This document shows positions 1 to 9,334 of a stretch of DNA of 64,000 nt, piece after piece. The stretch is from Anolis sagrei (lineage: Eukaryota; Chordata; Lepidosauria; Squamata; Anolidae). The DNA lies in assembly GCF_037176765.1 (NCBI RefSeq), contig NC_090023.1, positions 10,120,542-10,184,541 on the forward strand, written 5' to 3'. How positions within the stretch are numbered: the first letter of the stretch is position 1; each line of letters begins with the position of its first letter. Below the pieces are notes generated by a model. It was not told the DNA's origin and did not search any database. It saw nothing but the letters and a program-made list of their open reading frames with translations. A program made the translations under genes and the position numbers.

Positions 1-45
1 TGGCCCATGAGGTCTCTTCCAACTCTATGATTGATTCTATGTATT
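1..45 (+). mobile_element. CR1 LINE 3' end
   Basis: GGTCTCTTCCAACTCTATGA followed by a GATTCTATG octamer tail is the standard CR1 terminus. The rest of the element is off the left edge. Confidence 0.8.
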
Positions 46-249
46 TTCAGGACTCTAAGTCACAATGTAAATAAAGGCACAGCTAAGCACTGTAAATTTC
101 CACATGGGCTGGATGGTTATATTGGCCTTGTTCCCTGGCTGTGTGCCTGTGATCTCTTGAACTCAGCCTTAAAATCATAGGCAATCTAGGTTGACGCTGC
201 TCAACAACAGGGGAAAAAACCCAATAACCTGTGTTATGGTTTACCAACT
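46..249. other. Unannotated stretch
   Basis: No gene, RNA or repeat family recognised. Confidence 0.4.
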
Positions 250-284
250 TTGGCTCACAGCAGCATGTGGGAACAAGAAATGAA

Positions 285-1885
285 CAAGCTGATTGAAAAA
301 TTAATTGTCTCATATCGTGTTGGCTTTTCCAGTTGTTTCTCTTCAATCGTGCTGTCGTCTGGGATTGCAACACCATTAGCATCATCATTATTACTATTAT
401 TATTTGAAACACAACAAGATGAGTCCACTGCAAACAAGATCATTCTGCTGGCTGTTGTATTGGATCACACGTCGGACACCTCCCAAGTGTCTAGGACCGT
501 GTGATGTATTGGCGAAGAATGCGTGCAGATCCCAGTAAGGTGGCCTTTTGTGATAATTTTGACAGCGCCGATTGTGTTTAAGTGCAGGCCAAGGTCTTTA
601 GGCACTGCACCCAGTGTGCCGATCACCACTGGGACCACCTTGACTGGCTTGTGCCAGAGTCTTTGCAGTTCGATCTTAAAATCCTCATGTCGTGTCAGCC
701 TTTCCTGTTGTTTCTCTGCAATCCTGCTGTCACCTGAGATTGCGACATCGACAATCCATACTTTGTTTTTTAACACGATTGTGAGGTCAGGAGTATTGTG
801 CTCCAGAACTCTGTCTGTCTGAATTTGGAAGTCCCAGAAGAGTTTGGCGTGTTCACTCTCTGTAACTTTTTCTGGCTTGTGATCCCACCAGTTCTTTGTT
901 GCAGGCGGATGGTATTTGTGGCACAAGTTCCAATGAATCATCTGAGCAACGGTGTTGTGCCTCTGCTTGTAGTCTGTCTGCGCAATCTTCTTGCAGCAGC
1001 TGAGGATGGGATCTATTGTTTCATCTGCTTCCTTGCAGAGTCTACACTTGGGATCTGTCGTTGACTTTTCAATTCTGGCTTTGATGGCATTTGTTCTAAT
1101 GGGTTCTTCTTCTTCTTATTTGAAAACACAAGATGAGTCCACTGCAAACAAGTTCACTCTGCTGGCTATTGTTTTGGATCCCACGTCGGACACTTCCCAA
1201 GTGTCTAGGACTGTGTGATGTATCGGCGAATAATGCTTACAGATCCCAGTAAGGTGGCCTTTTGTGATAATTTTGTCAGTGCCGATTGTATTTAAGTGCA
1301 GGCCAAGGTCTTTAGGCACTGCACCCAGTGTGCTGATCACCACTGGGACCACCTTGACTGGTTTGTGCCAGAGTCTTTGCAATTCAATCTTTAAATCCTC
1401 ATATCGTGTCAGCTTTTCCAGTTGTTTCTCTTCAAACCTGCTGTCACCTGGGATTGCAACATCGATGATCCACACGCTGTTTTTTAACACTATTGTGAGG
1501 TCAGGAGTATTGTGCTCCAAAACTCGCAACATTGTTGTTGTTGTTATTTGTTAACACGATTGTGAGGTCAGGAGTATTGTGCTCCAAAACTCACAAAATT
1601 ATTGGTGTTGTTGTTGTTATTTGAAATACAACAAGACGAGTCCTCTGCAAACAAGATCACTCTGCTGGCTGTTGTATTGGATCACACATCGGACACTTCC
1701 CAAGTGTCTAGGACTTTGTGATGTATCGGCAAATAATGTATGCAGATCCCAGTAAGGTGGCCTTTTTGCAGCTGGCAGGTGGTAATCTTGTCAGTGCTGA
1801 TTGTGTTTAAGTCCAGGCCAAGGTTTTTAGGTACTGCACCCAGTGTGCCGATCACCACTGGGACCACCTTACTTATTATTATTAT
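285..1885 (-). mobile_element. Array of four 5'-truncated R4/Dong-like LINE copies
   Basis: Four - strand fragments lie head-to-tail: about 285-383, 385-1100, 1105-1590 and 1592-1885. Each ends in an ATT/TTG/TTC triplet repeat. The reading frame at 465-941 encodes a C-terminal restriction-like endonuclease: [20 protein letters not shown] (PD...D motif), [11 protein letters not shown], then [16 protein letters not shown]. That block is typical of R2/R4-superfamily LINEs. All copies are broken and reach only the 3' end of the element. Confidence 0.75.
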
Positions 1886-2249
1886 TATTATTATTATTGG
1901 GGCTACTATATAGTTGAAATGCATGGGTAAAACATAAGACCATTAAAATATATGGAAATACATGGAAATACATTAAAATCATGCATACCAATGAAATGGT
2001 ACATTGGAAAGTCATAGTTTGGGCTTGAGTGTTAGGACAGATTCCAATACTAAATGAGATCTGCACCCCAAAGGGTTGGAGGGCTTCCCAGTTCATCCCT
2101 CCCCTGCCCTGTTGTTTGCTCACCTGCCTCTTAGCCATTTGCCTCACCTACCTTTTCCTACCTGTCTCTCCTCTGGAGCCCTCCTTACTCCAGGCGATGG
2201 AAAGCAGAGCAAATGCACTGGGGAAAAGGGCAGGAGGCTGAGCAAGGGG
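1886..2249. other. Triplet repeat and unannotated sequence
   Basis: An (ATT)n run ends near 1900; beyond it no gene or repeat is recognised. Confidence 0.4.
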
Positions 2250-2277
2250 GCCCTTTAATGCCCAGCCTTAGGAGCCG

Positions 2278-2286
2278 GGCGGGAAA
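2278..2286 (-). promoter_or_regulatory. E2F-type site
   Basis: GGCGGGAAA, the reverse complement of TTTCCCGCC, a full E2F consensus inside the CpG-rich block. Confidence 0.4.
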
Positions 2287-2377
2287 GTGACAAGGAAACG
2301 CCAACCTCTTCCCGCAAGGCACGTCGGGAAGTGTATTTCACCAGGACGCTCCTGCAATCGCCTCCAGGGGAAGCAGA

Positions 2378-2405
2378 ACTACAATTCCCTTGATGCTCAG
2401 CGGCG
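2378..2405 (+). promoter_or_regulatory. ZNF143/THAP11-type (SBS) binding site
   Basis: ACTACAATTCCC followed by TGATGCTCAGCGGCG fits the long SBS motif (ACTACAAYTCCCAGMATGC with a GCG tail), apart from the two bases after CCC. Such sites are typical of housekeeping and bidirectional promoters. Confidence 0.55.
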
Positions 2406-2599
2406 AGAAGGCCGGCAAGCGATCAGCTGGTGTTAAAGGGGACGTAACGCTAAAAGTGTGGTTTGGGTGAATGTGAATAGATTGATAGATATGATATATA
2501 GATAAACAGATATGATACATAGTTTAATGATAGATGCTAGATTAATAAATAGATGACATATCTCCCTTATTAATATCATAGATAGATAATAGATTGATA

Positions 2600-4012
2600 T
2601 TATTATTATTATTAAACTTTATTTGTTCCCCGCTAGCATCTCCCGAAGGATTCGATGCGGCTTACACAGGCCAAGGCCTCAACACACAACATAACAATAC
2701 AATCTAAGCAAATCAAACAATTAAAAACAGAATAAAGCAAAATAAACAACAGGCACAATACACTAAAACACAATAAAACTGGGCCGGGCCAGAGAATGGG
2801 TACAAGATTAAAAGTGCTGATGTGACAGGAGGTGTATATGGGGCTTCTAGGGCAAGTGCGATGTGCGATGTGCAGCAATCATTGGTTCTGATAAAGTGCT
2901 TATGGGACTTGGTAGAGGAGATTTCCTAATCTGGGAAGGCGCATCGGAAAAGCCAGGTCTTCAAGTTCTTTCTGAAGACTGCCAATGTAGGGGCCTGTCT
3001 AAGGTCTTTGGGGAGGGTGTTCCAGAGTCGGGGGGCCACCACGGAAAAGGCCCTGTCCCGCGTCCCCGCCAAGCGCGCTTGCGACGCCGGTGGGATCACG
3101 AGCAGGGCCTCTCCAGATGACCGAAGTGAACGTGTGGGTCCATAGATGGAAATGCGGTCACGCAGGTAGGGTGGTCCCAAACCATTCAGGGCTTTGTAGG
3201 TAAGCACCTGCACCTTGAATTGGGCTCGGAAAATAAACGGCAGCCAGTGGAGCTCCTTGAACAGGAGGGTTGACCTCTCTCTGTAAGGGGCCCCAGTTAG
3301 CATCCTGGCTGCTGATCGTTGGACCAGTTGGAGCTTCTGAGCCGTCTTCAAGGGCAGCCCCACGTAGAGCACATTGCAATAATCCAATCTGGAGGTGACC
3401 AAGGCATGGACCACTCCGGCCAGATCCGCCTTCGCGAGGTACGGTCGCAGTTGGCGCACAAGTCTCAGTTGTGCGAAAACCCTCCCGGACACCGCCGACG
3501 CCTGAGCCTCAAGCGTGAGCGATGAATCCAAGAGGACTCCCAAACTGCGGACCTGTGGCTTCAGGGGGAGTGTAACCCCGTCCAACACAGGTTGCCACCC
3601 TATACCCCGGTCAGGTTTACGATCAACCAGGAGGACCTCTGTCTTGTCGGGATTGATCTTCAGCTTGTTCCTCCTCATCCAGATAGACACAGCGGCCAGG
3701 CACTCGTCCAGCACCCGAGAGGCCTCCTTGGAATTGGGTGGAAAGGAGTAGTAGAGTTGTGTGTCATCTGCATAGAGGTGGCACCTAGCTCCAAAACTCC
3801 GGATGACCTCTTCCAGCGGTTTCATGTAGATGTTAAAAAGCATGGGTGACAAGATAGAGCCTTGCGGGACCCCACAGGTCAAAGGCCAGGGGTCCGAGCA
3901 GGCGTCTCCCAGCTTCACCATCTGGGATCGACCCTCCAGGAAGGATCGGAGCCACGACAAAACCGTGCCCCCGAGACCCATCCCAGAGAGTCGTCCCAGA
4001 AGGATACATAAC
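2600..4012 (-). mobile_element. L2-clade LINE, 3' half with 351-codon open RT segment
   Basis: A - strand L2-type LINE. Its 3' end is the (ATT)n and AAACTTTATTTG-type tail at 2600-2660. An uninterrupted 351-codon frame (2926-3981) carries RT motifs VPQGSILSPMLFNIYM and YADDTQLYY, a thumb LGVLLDSSLT, then LDYCNVLYVGLPLKTAQKLQ and [17 protein letters not shown], characteristic of vertebrate L2. The 5' part (endonuclease and RT N-terminus) is missing, so it cannot move by itself. The long open frame suggests a fairly recent insertion. Confidence 0.85.
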
Positions 4013-4396
4013 TAAATGATAGCAATATGCAATAAATAGATCAACAGACAGAGGATAGATCTTCCTTAATAGTATGATAAATAAATAAATAAATATGATA
4101 CGTAATTAAAAAATAGATGGATATATATGATATAAATTAATAAGTAAATATAATTAAAATATAATTAAAAATTAAAAATATTTTAAAATAATTAACAGTC
4201 TGTAGTGTTTTGTACTAACATCCACATTATGGCGCAACAGGCTGATGACATCCACAGTCCTAAATGAGGTGAGATTTTGAATATATATACAAATAATATA
4301 TATACAAATTGAATATATACAAATAATAACAAAATAATAATATATTTGGGAGAATATATATATAGAGAGAGAGAGTGAGAGAGAGAGAGTGCAATG

Positions 4397-4431
<35 letters not shown>

Positions 4432-4435
4432 CACT
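4013..4435. repeat. AT-rich sequence with (TA)n/(GA)n microsatellites
   Basis: AATA and TATA runs, then two GAGAGA tracts at 4364-4391 and 4411-4431. No gene. Confidence 0.8.
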
Positions 4436-4546
4436 TTCTCTCTCCCCCAAATGTATTATTATGTTAGTATTGTTGGTATACACACACAGATAGATAGATA
4501 TGTTGCATTTTCCCCAAATGTATTATTATGTTGGTATTGTTGGCAT

Positions 4547-4577
<31 letters not shown>

Positions 4578-5345
4578 TAGATTTATAGATATATAGATAT
4601 ATATGTTGCATTTCCCCCAAATGTATTACTTTGTTAGTATTGTTGGTGTACACACACACACACACACACACACACAAATGTGCGCACACACACAGATAGA
4701 TAGATAGATACATTGCATTTCCCCCAAATGTATTATTATGTTAGTATTGTTGGTATATACACACATATAGATATATAGATGTATATGTTGCATTTCCCCC
4801 AAATGCATTATTATGTTGGTATTGTTGGTATATACACACACACAAATGTGCGCGCAAACACAGATAGATAGATAGATAGATATGTTGCATTTTCCCCAAA
4901 TGTATTATTATGTTAGTATTGTTGGTATACACACACCGATATAGATATATAGATATAGATGTTGCATTTCCCCCAAAAGTATTATTATGTTAGTATTGTT
5001 GGTATACACACACACACACACACACATATGTTGTATTTTCCCCAAATGTATTATTATGTTGGTATTGTTGGTATACACACACACACAAATGTGCGCGCAA
5101 ACATAGATAGATAGATACGTGTATTATTATAGATATGTATTATTATGTTATGTTATTTTTGTTGGCATACGCACAAACACACATATAGACATAGATATAT
5201 AGATATATAGATATATGTGTTGCATTTTCCCCAAATGTATTATTATATTAGTATTGTTGGTATACACACATATGCACTCACTGCATTTCCCCCAAATGTT
5301 TTATTATGTTGGTACAGTATGTATATATACACACGCACATATATA
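4436..5345 (+). repeat. Interspersed tandem array: CCCCAAATGTATTATTATG unit with (CA)n/(GATA)n spacers
   Basis: About ten copies of a ~45-bp core (CCCCAAATGTATTATTATGT then TAGTATTGTTGGTATAC) begin near 4446, 4514, 4616, 4724, 4798, 4896, 4970, 5040, 5230 and 5290. They are separated by CA and GATA microsatellites of changing length. The compound unit must have been amplified together with its unstable spacer. Confidence 0.85.
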
Positions 5346-5354
5346 TGTGTATAC

Positions 5355-5355
<1 letters not shown>

Positions 5356-5396
<41 letters not shown>
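5356..5396. repeat. (TA)n microsatellite
   Basis: An uninterrupted TA dinucleotide run immediately before the U6-like fragment. Confidence 0.95.
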
Positions 5397-5398
<2 letters not shown>

Positions 5399-5407
5399 TT
5401 ATAACCT

Positions 5408-5444
5408 GTGCTCACTTTGGCAGCACATAAACTAAAATTGGAAC
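5408..5444 (+). pseudogene. U6 snRNA 5' fragment (chimeric retropseudogene)
   Basis: GTGCTCACTTTGGCAGCACA followed by TAAACTAAAATTGGAAC matches the first ~37 nt of vertebrate U6 snRNA with three substitutions. It stops abruptly and continues into unrelated AT-rich sequence. Only the 5' part is present, so this is not a functional U6 gene. Confidence 0.85.
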
Positions 5445-5446
5445 TA

Positions 5447-5745
5447 GAATTAAAAACTGTTAATTCCAGATTCCTAAACTCTTAAGGTTGTATACATATT
5501 TTTGTTTGGAAGGAAATTGCAAAAGCAATACAATGTAATTCCAGAACTGTTAATAATGTATACATCTTAAAAGGGTGGGAAAAATCATTGGAATTAGAAT
5601 TATAAACTGTTAATTCCAGATTCATAAACTCTTAAGGTTGTATACATTTTATTATTTTTGTGGGGAAGGAAATTGCAAAAGCAATACAATGCATTTCCAG
5701 ACTCCTGAACTGTTAATAATGTATACATCTCAAAGGGATGGGAAA
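5447..5745 (+). repeat. Two-copy direct repeat, ~146 bp
   Basis: TAGAATTA-AAACTGTTAATTCC and the following CTCTTAAGGTTGTATACAT, GCAAAAGCAATACAATG and AACTGTTAATAATGTATACA blocks occur twice (5447-5591 and 5592-5745). Related inverted sequence lies near 10240-10360. Family not recognised. Confidence 0.7.
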
Positions 5746-6305
5746 AATAGTACAGAATGCTTTCGCCTCCATTCCTTTCCAGAATGATAAATTGCCAGGG
5801 GAATATATTTTTTTGGGGAACGCCCTGCATACATTTAAATAAATATATAAATGGATGGCAAAAGGAAGAACTCCCTCCAAGAGAAGAAGAAGAGGAAGAG
5901 CCTGGCAGCCTGGACTCTGCTGCATGCAGTTCAATGCTGTCTGCCGCAGCCCTTGGCACTCTTTCCTTTTCTCTCTCTTTCTCTCTGTCTTTGCTGCTCC
6001 AACCCCCCAAAAGGCAGGAGATTTATGCCTATCTCATTCCATTGTATTGCTTTCCAAGGAGGAGGGAAGAAGCAGGAGAAGAAGAAGGGGCTTTCTTTTG
6101 CCCCTCCTGCGGTAGATTGTGCTCCCAGGAGAAAGGAGTAAGTGCATTTCATCCTTCTCTTTCTCCCCCCACTTCCCTTCCCCTTCCTTCTCCTTCCTTG
6201 CTGTGTGTGTCAATGACACGCGTGGGGATCCACGCACTCACTCCTTGGGTTGGTTTTGGAGTCCTTTTGCAAGGCGGCTTAGGTATGACGTGGACGTTAA
6301 CTAAA
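5746..6305. other. Purine/pyrimidine-rich unannotated stretch
   Basis: Contains GAAGAAG-rich and TTTCTCTCTC-rich tracts, and one MluI-like ACGCGT at about 6219. No supported gene. Confidence 0.4.
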
Positions 6306-6309
6306 CACT

Positions 6310-7190
6310 GGGTTTGGGGTCGGTCACGCGTGGAAAGGGTCACGCGTGGGGTGGGTTCCTGCTCCAAAATATCACCACCATCTGGTTTGTTTCCATCCCT
6401 GCCTCTTGTATGTCTCTCATGGTGCCACAGTGGGTTTGGGGGGCGTCAATCACGCGTGGAAAAAGGTCACGCGTGGGGTGGGTTCCTGCCCCAAAATATC
6501 ACCACAATCTAGTTTGTTTCCATCCCTGCCTCTTGTATGTCTCTCATGGTGCCACAGTGGGTTTGGGGGGCGTCGATCACGCGCAGAAAGGGTCACGCGT
6601 GGGGTGAGTTTCTGCCCAAAAATATCACCACAATCTAGTTTGTTTCCATCCCTGCCTCTTGTATGTCTCTCATGGTGCCACAGTGGGTTTGGGGGGGGGG
6701 TCGATCACGCGTGGAAAGGGTCACGCGTGGGGTGGGTTCCTACCCAAAAATATTACCACAATCTGGTTTGTTTCCATCCCTACCTCTTGTATGTCTCTCA
6801 TGGTGCCACAGTGGGTTTGGGGGGTGTCGATCACACGTGGAAAGGGTCACACGTGGGGTGGGTTCCTGCCCCAAAATATTACCACATTTCTGGTTTGTTT
6901 CCATCCCTGCCTCTTGTATGTCTCTCATGGTGCCATAGTGGGTTTGGGGGGCGTTGATCACACGTGGAAAGGGTCACGCGTGGGGTGGGTTCCTGCCCCA
7001 AAATATCACCACAATCTAGTTTGTTTCCATCCCTGCCTCTTCTATGTCTCTCAAGGTGCCACAGTGGGTTTGGGGGGGGGGGCGTCAATCACGCGTGGAA
7101 AAAGGTCACGCGTGGGGTGGGTGTATTCCCAAAAATATCACCAAAAGCTGGGTTTTTTTCCACCCCTGCCTCCTGTCTGTCTCTCAGGAT
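6310..7190 (+). repeat. ~127-bp minisatellite, seven units, ACGCGT-rich
   Basis: The anchor TTCCATCCCT recurs at 6391, 6518, 6644, 6772, 6899, 7025 and (as TTCCACCCCT) 7158: spacings 127, 126, 128, 127, 126 and 133. Each unit carries a pair of CACGCGTGG-type motifs about 13 bp apart, followed by GGGTGGGTTCCTGCC. Most ACGCGT pairs are intact; a few have become CACACGTGG or similar by CpG decay. Long frames on both strands here are artefacts of a repeat period close to a multiple of three. Confidence 0.92.
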
Positions 7191-7200
7191 GCATCTACAG

Positions 7201-7327
7201 CAGGCATGGGCAAACTTGGGCCCTCCAGGTATTTTGGACTCCAACTCCCACAACTCCCTACTGGCTGTTAGGAATTGTGGGAGTTGGAGTCCAAAACACC
7301 TGGAGGGCCCAAGTTTGCCCATGGCTG
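7201..7327. mobile_element. Palindromic non-autonomous hAT (CAGGCATGGGCAAACTT family)
   Basis: Near-perfect fold-back: CAGGCATGGGCAAACTTGGG at the left pairs with the inverted CCCAAGTTTGCCCATGGCTG at the right. The same family at 23705 has an exact 8-bp target duplication, which places it in the hAT superfamily. Confidence 0.75.
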
Positions 7328-7556
7328 CTGTAGACTCTTTTCAGTAAAGAGATCCAGGTCAAAGGAGTGGGATTTAATCTTACCTGCTTTTCAAAGAGAC
7401 CCATCAATCACCTGGCTTATCTTTTGCACTCATTTATGATACCAGAACCTGAGAAACTAGTTTACTTGTGTACTAAACAAGCAACCCGCATGTTTTCCTT
7501 GGTGTTTCTATACAAAGTGCCAGAGATTTTACCCCAAGGGAAACTACTACTGTTTG
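7328..7556. other. Unannotated stretch
   Basis: No gene or repeat family recognised. Confidence 0.35.
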
Positions 7557-7793
7557 ATGTATTGTTGAAGGCTTTCATGGCTGGAATCACTAGGTTCTTG
7601 TGGGTTTTTTCGGGCTATAGGGCCATGTTCTAGAGGCATTTTCTCCTGACGTTTCGCCTGCATCTATGGCAAGCACATCCACTACCTCCACAGATCCACT
7701 ACCTCTGAGGATGCTTGCCATAGATGCAAGCGAAACGTCAGGAGAAAATGCCTCTAGAACATGGCCCTATAGCCCGAAAAAACCCACAAGAAC
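7557..7793 (-). mobile_element. Fold-back Penelope-like/hammerhead element, 13-bp target duplication
   Basis: Inverted arms (TTTTTTCGGGCTATA ... TATAGCCCGAAAAAA) are flanked by the direct repeat CTACTACTGTTTG at 7544-7556 and 7794-7806. The end carrying GTATTGTTGAAGGC extends about 25 bp beyond the other arm, as in sister copies. Duplications of 12-14 bp are typical of target-primed retroposition rather than cut-and-paste. Confidence 0.75.
7702..7744 (+). ncRNA. Hammerhead ribozyme motif (+ arm)
   Basis: CCT-CTGAGGA, stem II GCTTGC/GCAAGC, GAAAC, GTC, AGG. All conserved core bases (CUGANGA, GAAA, NUH) are present, and stem II is fully Watson-Crick in this copy. Stem III is minimal, as in hammerheads of Penelope-like elements. 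Confidence 0.7.
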
Positions 7794-8033
7794 CTACTAC
7801 TGTTTGGCTTTTACCTTCTCTAGTTGATGGCTCAAAACATTGGTTTACTCAGTTTCTTAAGATGCGAATTAATGCAGATCAATGCCACTTTTACTTATGT
7901 GGTTCAATGCTATGGAATAGTGGGATTTGTAGTTTGGTTTTTAATTTATCGTATCAGAAGCGAACCAAGGGTACAATTGTAATGTATTTTTAAAAATACA
8001 AAGTTTGAAAACCTTGACATTATACTAAATATC

Positions 8034-8282
8034 AATGTATTGTCGAATGCTTTCATGGCCGGAATCACTGGGTTGTTGTAGGTTTTTTTGGGCTATATGG
8101 CCATGTTCTAGAGGTATTCTCTCCTGATGTTTCGCCTGCATCTATGGCAAGCGTCCTCAGAGGTTGTGAGGTCTGACCTCAGACGTAGTGAGGTCAGATG
8201 CTTGGCATAGATGCAGGCAAAACGTCAGGAGAGAATGCCTCTAGAACATGGCCATATAGCCTGAAAAAACCTACAACAACCC
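8034..8282 (-). mobile_element. Fold-back Penelope-like/hammerhead element, 12-bp target duplication
   Basis: Flanked by ATACTAAATATC at 8022-8033 and 8283-8294. The left end is GTATTGTCGAATGC and the arms contain TTTTTTGGGCTATATGGCC and its complement. The left arm keeps a nearly complete hammerhead core; the right arm's core is damaged. Confidence 0.75.
8121..8163 (-). ncRNA. Hammerhead-like motif (- arm)
   Basis: Read on the - strand: CCT-CTGAGGA, stem II GCTTGC/GCAGGC, GAAAC, ATC, AGG. ATC is still an NUH triplet, although the stem III pair is changed. Confidence 0.55.
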
Positions 8283-8294
8283 ATACTAAATATC

Positions 8295-8665
8295 CTTTGA
8301 GCAGTAGCTGGCCACTTGGAGTGCCTCCGGTGTTGCTATAAGAATGTCCTCCATTGTGCTTGTGGCAGGGCTCAGGTTGCATTGTAATAGGTGGTCTGTG
8401 GTTTGCTCTTCTCCACACTCACATGTTGTGGACTCCACTTTGTGGCCCCATTTCTTAAGGTTGGCTCTGCATCTCATGGTGCCAGAACGCAGTCTGTTCA
8501 GTGCCTTCCAAGTCACCTAGTCAAGGGGGAGTCTCTCATTCAATATCAGCCATGGGTTTGAGTTCTGGGTTTTAGCCTGCCACTTTTGGACTCTTGCTTG
8601 CTGAGGTATTTCTGGGAGTATCTCTCTAGCTCTTAGAAAGCTATTTCTTGACTTGAGGCATCAGC
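8295..8665 (-). mobile_element. Non-LTR retrotransposon fragment (clade uncertain), C-terminal part
   Basis: The - strand encodes WKALNRLRSG, RANLKKWGHKVESTTCECGE and TTDHLLQCNLSPATSTMED, homologous to the better copy at 50106-50900. CxCG...HLLQC looks like the zinc-knuckle tail of jockey/I-type LINEs. Confidence 0.65.
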
Positions 8666-8724
8666 ACTCTTTGGTTGAGAAGGCTTTGTAAAACTATAAC
8701 TCCCACAGCATAGCAGTAAAAGTA

Positions 8725-9059
8725 CAGTAGAGTCTAGCTTATCCAACCTTCACTCATCCAACATTCTGTATTATCCAATGCAGTCTGCCCCCTGCCCGGA
8801 TCCACAGCTGTTTCAATACATTGCAATGTTTTGGCGCTAAATTCGTAAATACAGTAATTACTACATAACATCAATGTGTGTTGAACTGCTTTTTCTGTTG
8901 ATGTGTTGTAAAACATGATGTTTTTGGTGCTTAATTTGTAAAATTATATTGTAATTTGATGTTTAATAGACCTTTCTTCAATCCCTCCTTATAATCCAAC
9001 ATTTTCGCTTATCCAACATTCTGCTGGCCGATTCATGTTGAATAAGCAAGACTCTACTG
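8725..9059 (-). mobile_element. Tigger-like (pogo/mariner) non-autonomous element
   Basis: Terminal inverted repeats CAGTAGAGTCTAGCTTATCC and the inverted ...AAGCAAGACTCTACTG; a TA precedes the left end. The interior matches copies at 9940-10165, 48008-48090 and 49622-49955. The family assignment rests on TIR style and TA target. Confidence 0.65.
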
Positions 9060-9334
9060 TGTTGTTGCTGTTGTTTCTTCGTTTAGTCGCTTCTGATTCT
9101 TGGTGACCTCCTGGATCAGCCCACGCCAGAGCTCCCTGTCAGCTGTGGCCACCCGCAGTTCCTTCAAAGTCAAGCCAGTCACTTCAAGGATACCATCCAT
9201 CCATCTTGCTCTTGGTCGGCCTCTCTTCCTTTCCCCTTCCATCTTCCCCAGCATCATTGTCTTCTCCAAGCTTTCCTGTCTTCTCATTATGTGGCTATAG
9301 TACTTAGTCTTTGCCTCTAATATCTTTCCCTCCA
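9060..9334 (-). mobile_element. BovB (RTE) LINE 3' end
   Basis: The - strand encodes [34 protein letters not shown] and [13 protein letters not shown], the C-terminal BovB protein, followed by a (CAA)n-type tail at 9060. Confidence 0.9.

Larger units (their letters stand above)
2250..2450. promoter_or_regulatory. CpG-rich candidate promoter upstream of USP35
   Basis: This block is clearly denser in CpG than its AT-rich surroundings. It holds an E2F-type site (GGCGGGAAA, 2278-2286) and a ZNF143/THAP11-type site (ACTACAATTCCC plus ATGCTCAGCG, 2378-2405). The USP35 coding exon starts with an acceptor, so a separate first exon is required upstream. In mammals USP35 and KCTD21 diverge from one CpG promoter. 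Inference: this is that promoter, with KCTD21 reading left and USP35 reading right through a ~14 kb first intron. No first-exon donor is assigned. Confidence 0.5.

Noticed and set aside
465-941. A 158-codon - strand frame as a host gene
   Set aside because: It is the restriction-like endonuclease tail of an R4-like LINE repeated several times in the window.
5408-5444. Functional U6 snRNA gene
   Set aside because: Only the first third of U6 is present, with no TTTT terminator and no visible PSE/TATA arrangement beyond a simple (TA)n tract.
5757-7347. Long overlapping open frames on both strands through the minisatellite
   Set aside because: They arise because the repeat period (126-128 bp) is near a multiple of three and has few stops. 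The protein is a repeat of one meaningless unit with no known domain.
7557-8282. Fold-back elements as CRISPR-like or ordinary TIR DNA transposons
   Set aside because: No regular spacer array. The target duplications are 12-14 bp, unlike the fixed 2- or 8-bp of Tc1/mariner or hAT.
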